Notes: generated by a model from the sequence alone, not told the origin. DNA of 64,000 bases from Phycisphaeraceae bacterium D3-23 (GCA_039555135.1 CP114179.1:1488001-1552000); one strand, 5' to 3'. Shown: positions 17,221 through 26,902, numbered from the stretch's first letter. Numbers and translations are program-made.

Positions 17221-17241
17221 CCCACACATGAAATGTGTGGG
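17221..17241. repeat. Family-F hairpin between sulP and serC
   Basis: CCCACACATGAAATGTGTGGG followed by CTTCGG, a variant of the family-F element. It could act as a terminator or processing hairpin between the SulP gene (stop 17270) and serC (start 17197); there is no clear U tract on the minus strand. Confidence 0.65.
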
Positions 17242-17269
17242 CTTCGGGGGGAATGATATTGAGCGGGCG

Positions 17270-18922
17270 CTACCCGAGGCGGTCGGTGGCGACGTGGTAG
17301 TGCGGGTCTTCGCTGATGTTGACCTCGACCAGGTCGCCGGCATCCGCGAGCAGCTTCGCGCACTCCTCGCTGAGGTGGACCAGGTGCAGGCGTTTGTCGT
17401 GGGCGCGGTACTTCTCGGCGATGGTGTGGATCGCTTCGAGGCCCGACTGGTCGTAGACGCGGGTGTAGTAGAAGTCGATGACGACGTCGTCGGGGTCGTC
17501 GGCGGGGTTGAAGAGCTGCTTGAAGGATTCGACGGAGGCGAAGAACAGCGGGCCGTGGAGCTGGTAGACCTTGGAGCCGTGCTCATTGAGTTTGGTGTCT
17601 GCGCCCATGTGGGTGGCGTGCTGCCAGGCGAAGACGAGTGCGGCGACGATCACGCCGACGAGCACGGCGAGCGCGAGGTTGTGCATGAAGACGGTGATGA
17701 GGACGACGGTGACCATGACGAACATGTCGGCCCTGGGCATGCGTTTGAACATCTTGATCGAGGCCCACTCGAAGGTGCCGATGACGACCATGAACATGAC
17801 GCCGACGAGCGCGGCCATGGGGATCATGCCGATCCACCGCCCGAGGAAGAGGATAAACGCGAGGAGGCAGAGCGCGGCGACGAGGCCGGAGAGGCGGTTG
17901 CGTCCGCCGGAGTTCACGTTGATGAGGGACTGGCCGATCATGGCGCACCCGCCCATGCCGCCGAAGAACCCGCAGGCGACGTTGGCGACGCCTTGGCCGA
18001 CGCACTCGCGGTTGCCGCGGCCGCGGGTCTCGGTCATCTCGTCGATGAGGGACATGGTCATGAGTGACTCGATGAGCCCGACGCCGGCGAGGATGACGGC
18101 GTAGGGCAGGACGACCATGAAGGTTTCCCACGCGCCGCCGAGCGTAAACATGCCGGGCGGGAAGATCGCGGGGGTGATGAGCTCGAAGAGCCCGCCCTTG
18201 ATTTGCCCGGCCATGCCCGCGACATCCGGCGTCGGCAGCCCCACCGGCCGCAGGACAAGGATGGCGATGCCCGAGACGACCACGATCGCCGCAAGCGACG
18301 ACGGGATCGCCTTGGTGAACTTGGGGAGGAAGTGGATGATGGCCATCGTCAGCAGCACCAGCACGGCCATGATGCCGATCGTCGGCCCGCTGAACCACTC
18401 GCCGTCGTTGGTCTTGAAGCTGCCCAGCTGCGCCATGCCGATGACGATGGCGAGCCCGTTGACGAAGCCGAGCATGACGGGGTGGGGGACCATGCGGATG
18501 AGCTTGCCCAGCCGGCAGACGCCGACGCCGATCTGGATGATGCCGCAGAGGATCACGGCGGGGAAGAGGTACGTGATGTCGTGCTCGATCACGAGGGCGA
18601 CGACGACGACGGCCATCGCGCCGGTCGCGCCGGAGATCATGCCCGGCCGGCCGCCGAAGATGCTGGTCAGGAGCCCGATCATAAAAGCGCTGTAGAGCCC
18701 GACCATCGGCGGGACGTCGGCGACGATCGCAAACGCGACGGCCTCGGGCACCAGCGCCAGCGCGACGGTGATGCCCGACAAGATGTCGGCCTTGGGGTTA
18801 CGCGGGAAGTAGGAGTCGAGCCCCTCCCGGCTGATCGCGGGGATGCCGAAAAGGCGGGTCGGCGGCGCGTGCGGGATGTCGGCGTCGGCGGGCGAATCGG
18901 GAAGTTCGATATCGGAGGGCAT
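17270..18922 (-). CDS. SulP family inorganic anion transporter with STAS domain
   Basis: About 550 residues from the ATG at 18922. The SulP signature is seen near residue 30 ([20 protein letters not shown], then [10 protein letters not shown]). There are about 12 membrane helices, with [20 protein letters not shown] in the conserved mid region. The C-terminal STAS domain (about 430-545) contains YDQSGLEAI. The family moves sulfate, bicarbonate or other anions across the inner membrane. No carbonic anhydrase or sulfate gene is adjacent, so the anion is not known. A longer start at 18982 is possible but less likely. Confidence 0.94.
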   Translation of the reverse strand: MPSDIELPDSPADADIPHAPPTRLFGIPAISREGLDSYFPRNPKADILSGITVALALVPEAVAFAIVADVPPMVGLYSAFMIGLLTSIFGGRPGMISGATGAMAVVVVALVIEHDITYLFPAVILCGIIQIGVGVCRLGKLIRMVPHPVMLGFVNGLAIVIGMAQLGSFKTNDGEWFSGPTIGIMAVLVLLTMAIIHFLPKFTKAIPSSLAAIVVVSGIAILVLRPVGLPTPDVAGMAGQIKGGLFELITPAIFPPGMFTLGGAWETFMVVLPYAVILAGVGLIESLMTMSLIDEMTETRGRGNRECVGQGVANVACGFFGGMGGCAMIGQSLINVNSGGRNRLSGLVAALCLLAFILFLGRWIGMIPMAALVGVMFMVVIGTFEWASIKMFKRMPRADMFVMVTVVLITVFMHNLALAVLVGVIVAALVFAWQHATHMGADTKLNEHGSKVYQLHGPLFFASVESFKQLFNPADDPDDVVIDFYYTRVYDQSGLEAIHTIAEKYRAHDKRLHLVHLSEECAKLLADAGDLVEVNISEDPHYHVATDRLG

Positions 18923-19048
18923 GGGTGCTCTCTGGGCAAGCGTCGGGCGTGTGGAGGTCGCCGGCATGAAGCCGTTGGGCAAGGACGGCCGAGTGCTCGG
19001 CGGAATCGCGTAGTTTAGCAGAGTCTTGCGTTGCGCGATAACGACGCG

Positions 19049-20191
19049 CTACTGACCTTGCCCGTCTGCCGGGGCGACGACGCGTTCACCGATGACGTAG
19101 CCGACGCCGCCGTGGCCCAGCCAGGCGCGGGCGAGCTCTTCTTTCTTGTAGACGATGGCCTCGCCGCCTTCGCGGAAAGCCGGGTCGTTGACGATCGCAT
19201 CCCCTTCGGCGGTGAGCCCACGGATCACGATCAGGTGCCCGGCGGTGGACGACATCGGATTGCTCGGGAACTCGCCTTCGCGAAAGCGGATCGACGCGAT
19301 GATCGGCTGGCCGGTTTCGAGTGTGTCGCGCACCTGCGCCCAGGTGCGGAAGCGCGCCAGCTCGGCATCAAAGCCCAGCTCCCCGGCCCGGGCGACGGCC
19401 CGTCCCCAGTTGCCGTAGATGTCGTACTCCGCGTCAAAAATGCGCTCGGCGTTCTCCAGCGTCGGCCCGTCCGCGCCGCGGAACGCGAGCACCATCGACG
19501 TCGAGGTCGGCGAACAGGTCCGCGACCGCAACGCCGCGGGCAACGCCTGCTGCGTGCGGTATGGGACGGCGAGGTCGATCGGGTCGTACGCAGCCCGTGG
19601 GTCCGGCTTCGACTCCATCACGATGATGTCGCGCCCCTGCGGGTCACCAATCGTGCCCGACACCACCGCGACCAGCTTGCGCACCTGCGGCCAGGCCGCA
19701 AGGTCTTCGGACTCGTCCCCCGAGTGCTCGAACACGATGCGCAGCTCGAACGCATCCGCCGGCCGATCCAGCACGAGGTAGTCGACCTTGACCTCGCCGT
19801 GCTCGAAGTCGGTGGTGTCCTTGCCCGCGTCCGTCGTCGCGCCCCACGACCCGGTGTAGAGCCAGGGCGACCATTCGCCGGCCTCGGCGTCGCGTGTCCT
19901 GACAAACAGCTTGACGCCCGACGCCTCGCCGACGTTCACATTCCACGACGGCAGCAGCTCGGTAAACGGGAAGGCGGTCGTCACGGGCGCGGACTGCCAG
20001 TGCGCGGTCGGCGGGGGCGTATCGGCGTCCGCGTTGGACACGGGTGGCCCGATCGGCCCGTCGAAGCGGTGGGTCTGGTCGGCCATGCCCAGCGGGTTGT
20101 TGAGCCAGTCGCGCTGCGGCGTGGCGCAGCCGACGAGGAGCAGGACGAGGCAGGCGAGCGCGGACAACCGGTAGGCGGGGTGCTTGTGCAT
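19049..20191 (-). CDS. C39-like peptidase lipoprotein
   Basis: 380 residues. Lipoprotein signal LACLVLLLVGC. The first half (about 60-200) is a beta-rich, Trp-containing region. The C-terminal half fits the peptidase C39-like (C39_2) papain fold: VPYRTQQ with the oxyanion Gln, RSRTCSPTS with the catalytic Cys, STAGHLIVIRG with the His and IVNDPAF with the Asn/Asp. It is probably a cell-envelope cysteine peptidase or amidase. It follows another lipoprotein gene on the same strand with a 74-nt gap. Confidence 0.85.
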   Translation of the reverse strand: MHKHPAYRLSALACLVLLLVGCATPQRDWLNNPLGMADQTHRFDGPIGPPVSNADADTPPPTAHWQSAPVTTAFPFTELLPSWNVNVGEASGVKLFVRTRDAEAGEWSPWLYTGSWGATTDAGKDTTDFEHGEVKVDYLVLDRPADAFELRIVFEHSGDESEDLAAWPQVRKLVAVVSGTIGDPQGRDIIVMESKPDPRAAYDPIDLAVPYRTQQALPAALRSRTCSPTSTSMVLAFRGADGPTLENAERIFDAEYDIYGNWGRAVARAGELGFDAELARFRTWAQVRDTLETGQPIIASIRFREGEFPSNPMSSTAGHLIVIRGLTAEGDAIVNDPAFREGGEAIVYKKEELARAWLGHGGVGYVIGERVVAPADGQGQ

Positions 20192-20265
20192 GATGGGCTT
20201 ATCGTACCGCGTCGGCCACCGCCGCCGGTAGCGCTAACCGCCGACCGATAGCCGACGGACGCCGG

Positions 20266-21051
20266 CTATTCGATCTCATCCGAATGGTATCTTTGGGCCA
20301 ACGCCTCACCTCGGATACCAAGCAGCGCCGCAAACGGCGGGTCGTAGGGCACCAGCCGACCGCTCCGGAGCTGCAGCCAGTCCGCCCCGGCCCGCCGGCC
20401 CGCGTCGGGCCCGGCGGTGTGGCGCAGGTACAACCGCAGATACGCCGCAAGCAGCGTCGGCGTCATCACACGCAGCTGCGGCGGCAGGTCCGTCGGGTCG
20501 GCCGTGATGTTCATAAACCCCGGCAGCCCCGCGACCCCGCCCAAGCTATGGCAGCCGACGCTCGAACACTGGCGGTGCGTCAGCTCATAGCGGATGTCGT
20601 CCCGCGCCATCGTTGCGTACGTCCGCGACCAGTACGCGCGCAGCGCCTGCGCCTCGTCCGCCGTGATGTCGGCGGTGAAGATCGCGATGACGCTGCCGTC
20701 GGGGTGGACACGCTCGGGCAGCGAGTCGAGTACCTGCGCGAGGGTGTAGTCGGCGTGGCCGTCTTGTTCCGGGTCGTCCCACCACGGCCCGGCCGGGGAC
20801 CCGAGCCCCTGCAAACGCTGCTTGCTCGAAACACGGTTCGGCCCGAAGTCCCAGTACTCCTCATCGATCGCGATGCCCGTGTGGCCCGTGATGCCCAGCG
20901 GCACGGCGCTCATCGCGATGACCACCGTGAGGCGGTGCGCCGGCACGTCGGCTTGCCCAGCATCAACGACCTGCGACTGACGCGACGCGCAGCCGAGGCA
21001 CAGCATCGTGCAGAGCAACACTGCAAAACAGGTGGCGAACGGTTTCATCAC
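20266..21051 (-). CDS. Lipoprotein, possibly a permuted papain-like cysteine hydrolase
   Basis: 261 residues. Lipobox LCTMLCLGC. GHTGIAIDEEYWDFGPN near residue 48 and YELTHRQCSSVGCHSLGG near 150 give a His-acidic-Cys order, as in permuted NlpC/P60-like and DUF4105-type proteins. That assignment is inference. It lies 15 nt downstream of the DUF2339 gene and just upstream of a C39-like lipoprotein gene, all on the minus strand, so the three may form one envelope-related operon. Confidence 0.6.
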   Translation of the reverse strand: MMKPFATCFAVLLCTMLCLGCASRQSQVVDAGQADVPAHRLTVVIAMSAVPLGITGHTGIAIDEEYWDFGPNRVSSKQRLQGLGSPAGPWWDDPEQDGHADYTLAQVLDSLPERVHPDGSVIAIFTADITADEAQALRAYWSRTYATMARDDIRYELTHRQCSSVGCHSLGGVAGLPGFMNITADPTDLPPQLRVMTPTLLAAYLRLYLRHTAGPDAGRRAGADWLQLRSGRLVPYDPPFAALLGIRGEALAQRYHSDEIE

Positions 21052-21066
21052 GAAGCTCCTTGTTGT

Positions 21067-24000
21067 TTACGCCTGTATCGCAGCCGTATCCGAGTCCACC
21101 GCTTGCTCATCGTCCGGCGCCGGCTTGCGGAAGACAAAGCGTTGGTAGGTGTAGCCCAGCAGCAGCAGCGTGATACCCAGCCCGAGGAAGCTGAACACAC
21201 GGAGCAGCCCCGAGAGCTGCGCGGTGTCGAGCGCGAAGACCTTGGCGACCGCGAGCAGCATCACGGCGAGCGAGCCGTAACGCAGCGTGTCGAGCCCACT
21301 GAGGACGCCCGCGACGAGCAGCCCGAGGCCGAGCACGACCCACGCCAGCGAATACGCGTACCACTCGTCGCCGCTGGGCAATGCCGTCAGCGTGAGTACG
21401 CCGTCGGCGCTGAAGCCCTGTCGCACGAGCAGCGACAGCAGGAAGAACCCGACCGCGATCGCGCCGCCGCCCACGGCATGTGCCTCGGCCCGAAGCCCCG
21501 CACGGCGCAGCCGACGCGCGAGGACGGCGAGCGCGAGGATCGTCGGGCCGTAGAGATACCACAGCCCATTGGCGATCGGCAGCGCACCGACGCCTTGCCG
21601 GGTCCACAGCGGGTTGTCGATGAGCAGTGTGCCCAGCATCGCCGAGCCGATCCCGAGCAGCGCGACGCACAGCCCGGCCCGGCGCAGCAAACTCCGGTCG
21701 GTCAGCCAACGCCCCGCCAGCGCGAACAGTGCGCCCAGCGCCATCCACACGAGCCCGTACGTCGCCCACTCGAAGCGCGTGATGTCGAAGGCGTGGAGGT
21801 TGTCGAGGTGGAATCCGTTGCGCACCTGCAAGCCGACGCAGGCCGTCGTAAGCGCGATCGCGCCCAGCCGGAGGAACCGGCCGATGGGCCAGGACGCCTC
21901 GGGATCGATCGCCCGTGCGTAAAGCCAGCCCAGCACCGCGGGGATGACATACGCAAAGCACAGCCCGAAAACAAGCCAGCGCCCGCCGTCCAGCGCCGTG
22001 TCCAGCAGCGGGTTGCCAACCACCAGCATCACGCCCAGCGACACGCCCATCCCCGCCGCCGCGACCGCTCGGCCCGCACGTTTCGCGAAGCCAGACCCGA
22101 CCACCCGTGCGTAACTAAACAGCACCCACGCAAGCCCGAGCAGCGCCAGCCCATACGTCCCGCGCTCGTAGAACCCGACTCGCGGGTGCCGCAGGTCGGT
22201 CCAGTTGTAGCCGTTGCGCACCTGCATCAGCACGAACACGCAGCCCAGCAGCACCGCCCCGCCGCGCAGTGCGAACGCAACGCCCTCTTCATCGCTGCGC
22301 TCGAACGAGCACGCGAGCAGGTATACCCCCACCGCCGGCAAGGCATAGAGGTAAAGCATCCCAAACGCGAGCGATCCGCCGCCCGACACTTCGGCGTAAA
22401 GCACCGGGTTGCCGAACAGCACGGGCCCCGCGATCGACAGCGCCGCGCCAAACATCCCGGCGCACGCTGCGACAAGCCCGACCGTCACCAGACCGAGCCG
22501 ACGCGCGAGGTAGCCCGCGCCTAAGCCCACCGCCAACAGCACCACGGCGTACGTCGGCCACTCGTAGAGGAACACCGCCGGGGCCCGGAATGCTTCGGGG
22601 TGGAACCCGTGGCGCACGAGCACGACGCAACCGACCGCGAGCGCGCCGAGCGCGAGCCCCTGCAGCGGCCGACTCAACTCGGCTTGGCCCGCGCGGTGCG
22701 CGGCGTAGGCCGTGACGCCGTAGGCGAGCGCGGCGAGTGCGTAGACGATCAGCAAGACGTTAAACACGATGGTGCTGCCTGTCTCGATCGTGAACGGCCC
22801 GGGCACGACCAGCAACACCGCCGACAGCGCTGCGAGCGCGGCCGACGCATACGTCAACACGATCAGGCGTAGCTGCCAACCCAGCACGGCCGCGAGCGCG
22901 CCCAGCAGCGCCCAACCCACGGCGAGCCAAGGGTGGTTCAGCCCCTGCGCAACCGCGAGCGTGCCCAGCACAATCGACGCCAGGCCGAAGGCCGAAGCCG
23001 ACCAGATATCGTCGCCGCGCTGCGCCCCTGCGTGTGCGCCCGGCCGAAGCACACCGCGCCAGACCAGCGGCCAGGCCGCGAGCGCGTACGCAAGCGCCAC
23101 GCCCAGCGACCACAGCCACCAGCCCTCACGCAGCCCCGAAAGCTGCCCGATCCCCAGCACCCCGCCCCCGACCACCGCGATCCCCAAAAACGCCGGACCC
23201 GCCAACGCCGCCATCAGCGCGAACCCGCGCCGACGCGCCGGCCACCACTGCGCGGCATACCCGCCCACCCCGACCAACAGACCAAACGCCAGCGCCCCGC
23301 CGTAGAGAACACGTAAGTCCACCGCCGCGAACGACAGCCACTCGCCCCACCACGCCGACACCCCCGCGCCCAGCACAACGACCGCGCTGAGCCCCGACGC
23401 GACCCAGGCGATCGGCATGTACTTCGCGTTCAGCCGCGCGAGCACCAACGCGCCCGCGGTCATCACCCACAGCATCACCAGGTCCTGCGTCGTGTAGCCG
23501 TTGCGGATGACGAGCAGCGCCAACATCGCCGCCGCCGAACCCGCCGCGCCCAGCGCGAGCCAGAGCGTCTGGCGGACCTTCGAGGCGTCCTTGCCGGGTT
23601 CGCGCTGCTGCGCGAAGGCCGCGTTCAAGACAAAGATGACCGCCGTCGCCATGATGAGTACCGCCGTGAACCCGCGGTCCATCGCGCTGTCGCTGCCGAA
23701 CACGACATAGCTCAGCGACCAGATGACCCAGCCCAGCATCGTCAGCACGCTGATGCCCATCCACCCGCGCTTGCGTGTCACCGCCAACACGCCGAGCTCG
23801 AGTGCGAGCAGGTACACCACCATCGCCGGCCGACCCGGCGTCTCCGCGCCCAGCAGCGGCGGCAATGCAAACCCGCCGACCAGGCCCAGCAGCGCCACGA
23901 GCGGCCCGAACCGCAGCGACAGCACCACCGCACTCGCGGTCACCAGAACGAGCAGCGTGTAGCCCAGGGCAGGCGGGAGCAGGCCGTACATGTTTTGCCC

Positions 24001-24948
24001 GGCGTAGATCGTGCCGAACAACACCGCGACCCCCGCCGCGCATAGCGCCTCGGCGATGCCCGCCGACCTGCGGCGCAGCCCGAACGCGCCGCCGACCATG
24101 ACGCAGCCAAAGACGCCCGCGAGGATCACGCGCGCCGCGTCGCTGATCGTATAGTTGTCGATGCCGTACTTCAGCAGAAACGCGCCGGTCAGCACCAGCG
24201 CGATCGCGCCGAGCCAGACGAACACCTTGCCGCCCAGGAGCTGCTCGAAGCTGAGGCCCGAGAGGCCACTGCGGGCGGGTGGTTCGCTCGCACCCACCGT
24301 AGGGCCAACATTGCTTTTCGTCGGGCGGGCATCATGTTTCGTGGGGCAGACATTCTTGTCTGCCACCGGCCCCAGGCCGGCCGTGTCAGAGCAAGCGGCG
24401 TGAGCGCCTGTCACCGGCTGAAGTTCTTCCAGCGGCTCGTCGCTGCCTTGCGCCGCTTGCGGACTACCCGCATCGCCAGCACCCTTCGGCTGCGCCGATC
24501 GGCCGACAGGAATGTCTGCCCCACGATCGGAAACTTCTTCCCCCTTTTCGTTCGTCGCGACATGCGCATCCGCCGCCTGCGCCTTTTCCTTCGCCCGGCG
24601 GAACGCCGCGAGCGACGCGTTGAGCTCGGCGGGCTTGATCAGTTCTTCACCGTCCCAAGGCACATCGCTTGCTTCCACCTGACCGGCCGACGACCCGGAC
24701 TCGGGCTGACTGGCTTGCGGTGTCGCGGGCCCCGCGCTGGGCCGTGCTGCGGCCGCCGCCTCCTCCAGCCGACCCAGCCGGCCCGACAGCACATCCAGGT
24801 GTCGCAGGTGCTGGCGTTCGAGCGTGGTCATCCGCCCCTGCGTCGCCGACAGCCGCCCCGCCAGCGAGAACGAAAACACGCCCAGCGCGACCACCGCCGC
24901 GAGCAAGAGCAGCACGAACAAGATGGACACCACAAGGATTTCAGACAT
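21067..24948 (-). CDS. DUF2339 multi-span membrane protein
   Basis: 1293 residues. One N-terminal membrane helix (about 5-28) is followed by a short coiled coil (LERQHLRHLDVLSGRL) and a hydrophilic linker to about 230. The DUF2339 core then has well over 30 hydrophobic segments to the C-terminus, beginning at SFEQLLGGKVFVWLGAIALV, which is typical of the family. The function of DUF2339 is unknown. Residues of about 142-203 in the linker are coded by a family-E palindromic element and contain repeated N/D-V/A-x-PT words (NVCPT, DARPT, NVGPT). A TetR-type regulator gene lies 116 nt upstream on the same strand with a palindrome between them. Confidence 0.88.
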   Translation of the reverse strand: MSEILVVSILFVLLLLAAVVALGVFSFSLAGRLSATQGRMTTLERQHLRHLDVLSGRLGRLEEAAAAARPSAGPATPQASQPESGSSAGQVEASDVPWDGEELIKPAELNASLAAFRRAKEKAQAADAHVATNEKGEEVSDRGADIPVGRSAQPKGAGDAGSPQAAQGSDEPLEELQPVTGAHAACSDTAGLGPVADKNVCPTKHDARPTKSNVGPTVGASEPPARSGLSGLSFEQLLGGKVFVWLGAIALVLTGAFLLKYGIDNYTISDAARVILAGVFGCVMVGGAFGLRRRSAGIAEALCAAGVAVLFGTIYAGQNMYGLLPPALGYTLLVLVTASAVVLSLRFGPLVALLGLVGGFALPPLLGAETPGRPAMVVYLLALELGVLAVTRKRGWMGISVLTMLGWVIWSLSYVVFGSDSAMDRGFTAVLIMATAVIFVLNAAFAQQREPGKDASKVRQTLWLALGAAGSAAAMLALLVIRNGYTTQDLVMLWVMTAGALVLARLNAKYMPIAWVASGLSAVVVLGAGVSAWWGEWLSFAAVDLRVLYGGALAFGLLVGVGGYAAQWWPARRRGFALMAALAGPAFLGIAVVGGGVLGIGQLSGLREGWWLWSLGVALAYALAAWPLVWRGVLRPGAHAGAQRGDDIWSASAFGLASIVLGTLAVAQGLNHPWLAVGWALLGALAAVLGWQLRLIVLTYASAALAALSAVLLVVPGPFTIETGSTIVFNVLLIVYALAALAYGVTAYAAHRAGQAELSRPLQGLALGALAVGCVVLVRHGFHPEAFRAPAVFLYEWPTYAVVLLAVGLGAGYLARRLGLVTVGLVAACAGMFGAALSIAGPVLFGNPVLYAEVSGGGSLAFGMLYLYALPAVGVYLLACSFERSDEEGVAFALRGGAVLLGCVFVLMQVRNGYNWTDLRHPRVGFYERGTYGLALLGLAWVLFSYARVVGSGFAKRAGRAVAAAGMGVSLGVMLVVGNPLLDTALDGGRWLVFGLCFAYVIPAVLGWLYARAIDPEASWPIGRFLRLGAIALTTACVGLQVRNGFHLDNLHAFDITRFEWATYGLVWMALGALFALAGRWLTDRSLLRRAGLCVALLGIGSAMLGTLLIDNPLWTRQGVGALPIANGLWYLYGPTILALAVLARRLRRAGLRAEAHAVGGGAIAVGFFLLSLLVRQGFSADGVLTLTALPSGDEWYAYSLAWVVLGLGLLVAGVLSGLDTLRYGSLAVMLLAVAKVFALDTAQLSGLLRVFSFLGLGITLLLLGYTYQRFVFRKPAPDDEQAVDSDTAAIQA
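24341..24524. repeat. Family-E palindromic element inside the DUF2339 coding region
   Basis: The left end GTGGGGCAGACATTCTTGTC and the right end GACAGGAATGTCTGCCCCAC are inverted copies, with a smaller GGCCCCAGGCCGGCC palindrome inside. The frame stays open through it. Related copies are intergenic at 53687-53780 and 55153-55250. Confidence 0.8.
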
Positions 24949-24961
24949 GCCACACTCCTAA

Positions 24962-24977
24962 GTAAGTTAGTACTTAC
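24962..24977. promoter_or_regulatory. Candidate TetR operator upstream of DUF2339
   Basis: Inverted repeat GTAAGT-N4-ACTTAC, followed by ATA, 14 nt upstream of the DUF2339 start on the minus strand. It shares the TGTAAG word with the palindrome in front of the TetR gene. Confidence 0.4.
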
Positions 24978-25064
24978 ATATCAGTCTAAAAAACAATCCG
25001 TGCCGACTCCCGCTTCCTTTTAGCAACATACGATCCCTGCCGCGGGTGACGCGACGCAAACCGG

Positions 25065-25679
25065 CTACCCGCCCCGCCCGCCTTCGAGCAGGCACCGCCC
25101 CGCCTGCGCAACCAGCTGCTTGCGCTTGGCGGCGCTCATAAGCCCGGTCTCCCGACCGATGTCTGCGGCGGTCGCGACCCCCAACACCGCCCACGCCGCA
25201 ACCGCCCCCGGGAGAACATCCTCGGCATCGGGCGACCCCTCGGCCGCGCGGTGGCCGTCGATCTGCGACTCGATCACGCCCGAAAAATTCCGATACATCC
25301 GGCGAAGCGCCGCGCGTACATCCGGGTCGTCCGTCTCACTCAACGCCGCGAACGTAATGCGGTAAAAACCCGACTCGCCCCGGTGCGCCGCGTCATACGC
25401 CAGCAGCCGCTCGGCCGCGCTCGGGCCCGCAGGCTCGTCCTCGGCCGCGTCGATCATCCCCTGCCAACGCTCAATCGTCGCATCAAACAGGTAGTCGATC
25501 GACGCGACAAACATCGCCTTCTTGTCCGCCCACAGACGGTACAGGATGTTCTCCTGCACCCCGCACCGCGCAGCCAGCGCCTTGGTCGTCGCCTTGCGGT
25601 AGCCCAGCTCGCTGAACGCCGACGCCACGATCGGCAGCAGCTCGGCGCGTTTTTCGTTCGATCGATTCGGTCGGGCCAT
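25065..25679 (-). CDS. TetR family transcriptional regulator
   Basis: About 204 residues from ATG 25679 (a GTG lies three codons earlier). The N-terminal helix-turn-helix is seen in ELLPIVASAFSELGYRKATT then AARCGVQENILYRLWADKK, the standard TetR pattern. The C-terminal ligand domain is variable. It lies upstream of DUF2339 on the same strand, with palindromes in front of both genes, so it probably represses itself and DUF2339. The ligand is unknown. Confidence 0.9.
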   Translation of the reverse strand: MARPNRSNEKRAELLPIVASAFSELGYRKATTKALAARCGVQENILYRLWADKKAMFVASIDYLFDATIERWQGMIDAAEDEPAGPSAAERLLAYDAAHRGESGFYRITFAALSETDDPDVRAALRRMYRNFSGVIESQIDGHRAAEGSPDAEDVLPGAVAAWAVLGVATAADIGRETGLMSAAKRKQLVAQAGRCLLEGGRGG

Positions 25680-25709
25680 GGGGTTCACCGGGGGTGGATC
25701 TCAGTTTCG

Positions 25710-25727
25710 TATGTGTAAGCATACATA
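25710..25727. promoter_or_regulatory. Candidate TetR autoregulatory operator
   Basis: TATGTGTAAGCATACATA is an 18-bp imperfect palindrome with perfect TATGT/ACATA arms, about 30 nt before the TetR start. Confidence 0.5.
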
Positions 25728-25749
25728 ACGGGTATCGGCAAGTCAAGGG

Positions 25750-25935
25750 GGACAGCTTGAGGGGGAGGGATCGGGTCGCGGGTGCCGGGGCTGGGGCCGG
25801 ACCCTGGCACCGGCTCCAATCGCGTGGTGAAAATCACGGCTACCCAGCCGCCTATCCCCCAGCCCGCTACAGTTTGCGGGCAAAGACTATGCCCCCCAGA
25901 CCCGAAACCCAAGACCCGAAACCCAGACCCGCCCG
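25750..25935. repeat. Low-complexity repeats before senB
   Basis: About 25790-25830 carries GGACCCTGGCACCGGCTCC and similar words. About 25896-25934 carries three CCCGAAACCC/AGACCCG units directly before the senB start. A related AGACCCGAAAC tract lies before the OppF-type gene (33808-33842). No gene is seen here. Confidence 0.4.
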
Positions 25936-26898
25936 ATGCCCATCCGCTTCGCACTCCCCCGACTCACCGCCGGCCGCAACGGCATGACCGCGACCCGCGA
26001 CCGCTGGGCCGAACTGCTCCGTGACACAAGCCATGCTGTCGCGCCCCCGGGACAGGCCGATACGCCCAGCGCTTTCCAGCCCGGCGACACGGCCGTCGTC
26101 CTCAACGGCTACAAGTCACGCGACACCATCCACGCCCTCCGCGCGGAACACGGCGACGCGATCACCCTCGTCGTCTGCATGACCGGCACGGACCTCTACC
26201 GCGACCTGCCCGCGCACCCCGGGTGCTATAGCACGCTCGACTTGGCCGATGCGCTCGTGCTGCTCCACCCCGGGGCAGAGCAAGCCCTGCCCGAGCGCTT
26301 CCACGGCAAGGCGACGGTCATCGTGCAGTCGGCTGAGGTTGCTGCGCATGATGTACCGCACGACCCCCACCACTTCGACCTCTGCGTGTTGGGCCACCTG
26401 CGTGATGTGAAAGACCCGATGCGCGCGGCAGAGGCGTCGCGCCTCATGCCCGCAAGCTCACGCCTGCGCATCCTGCACGCGGGCAAAGCACTCACGCCCG
26501 AGTACGAAACACTCGCCCGGCGCGAGATGGCGGAGAACCCGCGATACCGCTGGCTGGGCGAGCAGGACCGCGCGGGCACCGAGCGCACACTCTTGCAGAG
26601 CCGGGGCATGGTGCTGTCGTCGAAGCTCGAAGGCGGCGCGAACGTCATCGGCGAAGCCGTCGTCGCGGGCCGACCGGTGCTGAGTTCGCGTACGGCTTGT
26701 GCCGTCGGGCTGCTGGGCGGGGACTACCCGGGGCTGTTCGACATCGGCGACACCCGCGTGCTAACAGCGCTGATGCACCGGCTCGAGGTCGACGACACGT
26801 TCCGCGACGACCTCGCCACGCGATGCGATGCGCTGCGACCGCTGTTCGATCCCGCGACCGAACGCGCGGCGCTCCAGGCGTTTTTCGATGCGCTCTAG
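25936..26898 (+). CDS. senB: SenB-like selenosugar synthase (glycosyltransferase, TIGR04348 type)
   Basis: 320 residues. The sequence follows SenB closely: MTGTDLYRDLPAHPG, DLCVLGHLRDVKDPMRAA, NPRYRWLGEQ, SSKLEGGANVIGEA and LLGGDYPGLFDIGDT. SenB makes a 1-seleno-sugar from a UDP-sugar and selenophosphate, the first dedicated step of selenoneine synthesis in the sen pathway. The partner genes senA and selD (senC) are not adjacent. The N-terminus is a little divergent from what I remember of the family. With the predicted selenoprotein at 6.6 kb it indicates that this organism makes selenophosphate. Confidence 0.85.
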   Translation: MPIRFALPRLTAGRNGMTATRDRWAELLRDTSHAVAPPGQADTPSAFQPGDTAVVLNGYKSRDTIHALRAEHGDAITLVVCMTGTDLYRDLPAHPGCYSTLDLADALVLLHPGAEQALPERFHGKATVIVQSAEVAAHDVPHDPHHFDLCVLGHLRDVKDPMRAAEASRLMPASSRLRILHAGKALTPEYETLARREMAENPRYRWLGEQDRAGTERTLLQSRGMVLSSKLEGGANVIGEAVVAGRPVLSSRTACAVGLLGGDYPGLFDIGDTRVLTALMHRLEVDDTFRDDLATRCDALRPLFDPATERAALQAFFDAL

Positions 26899-26902
26899 GC
26901 CC

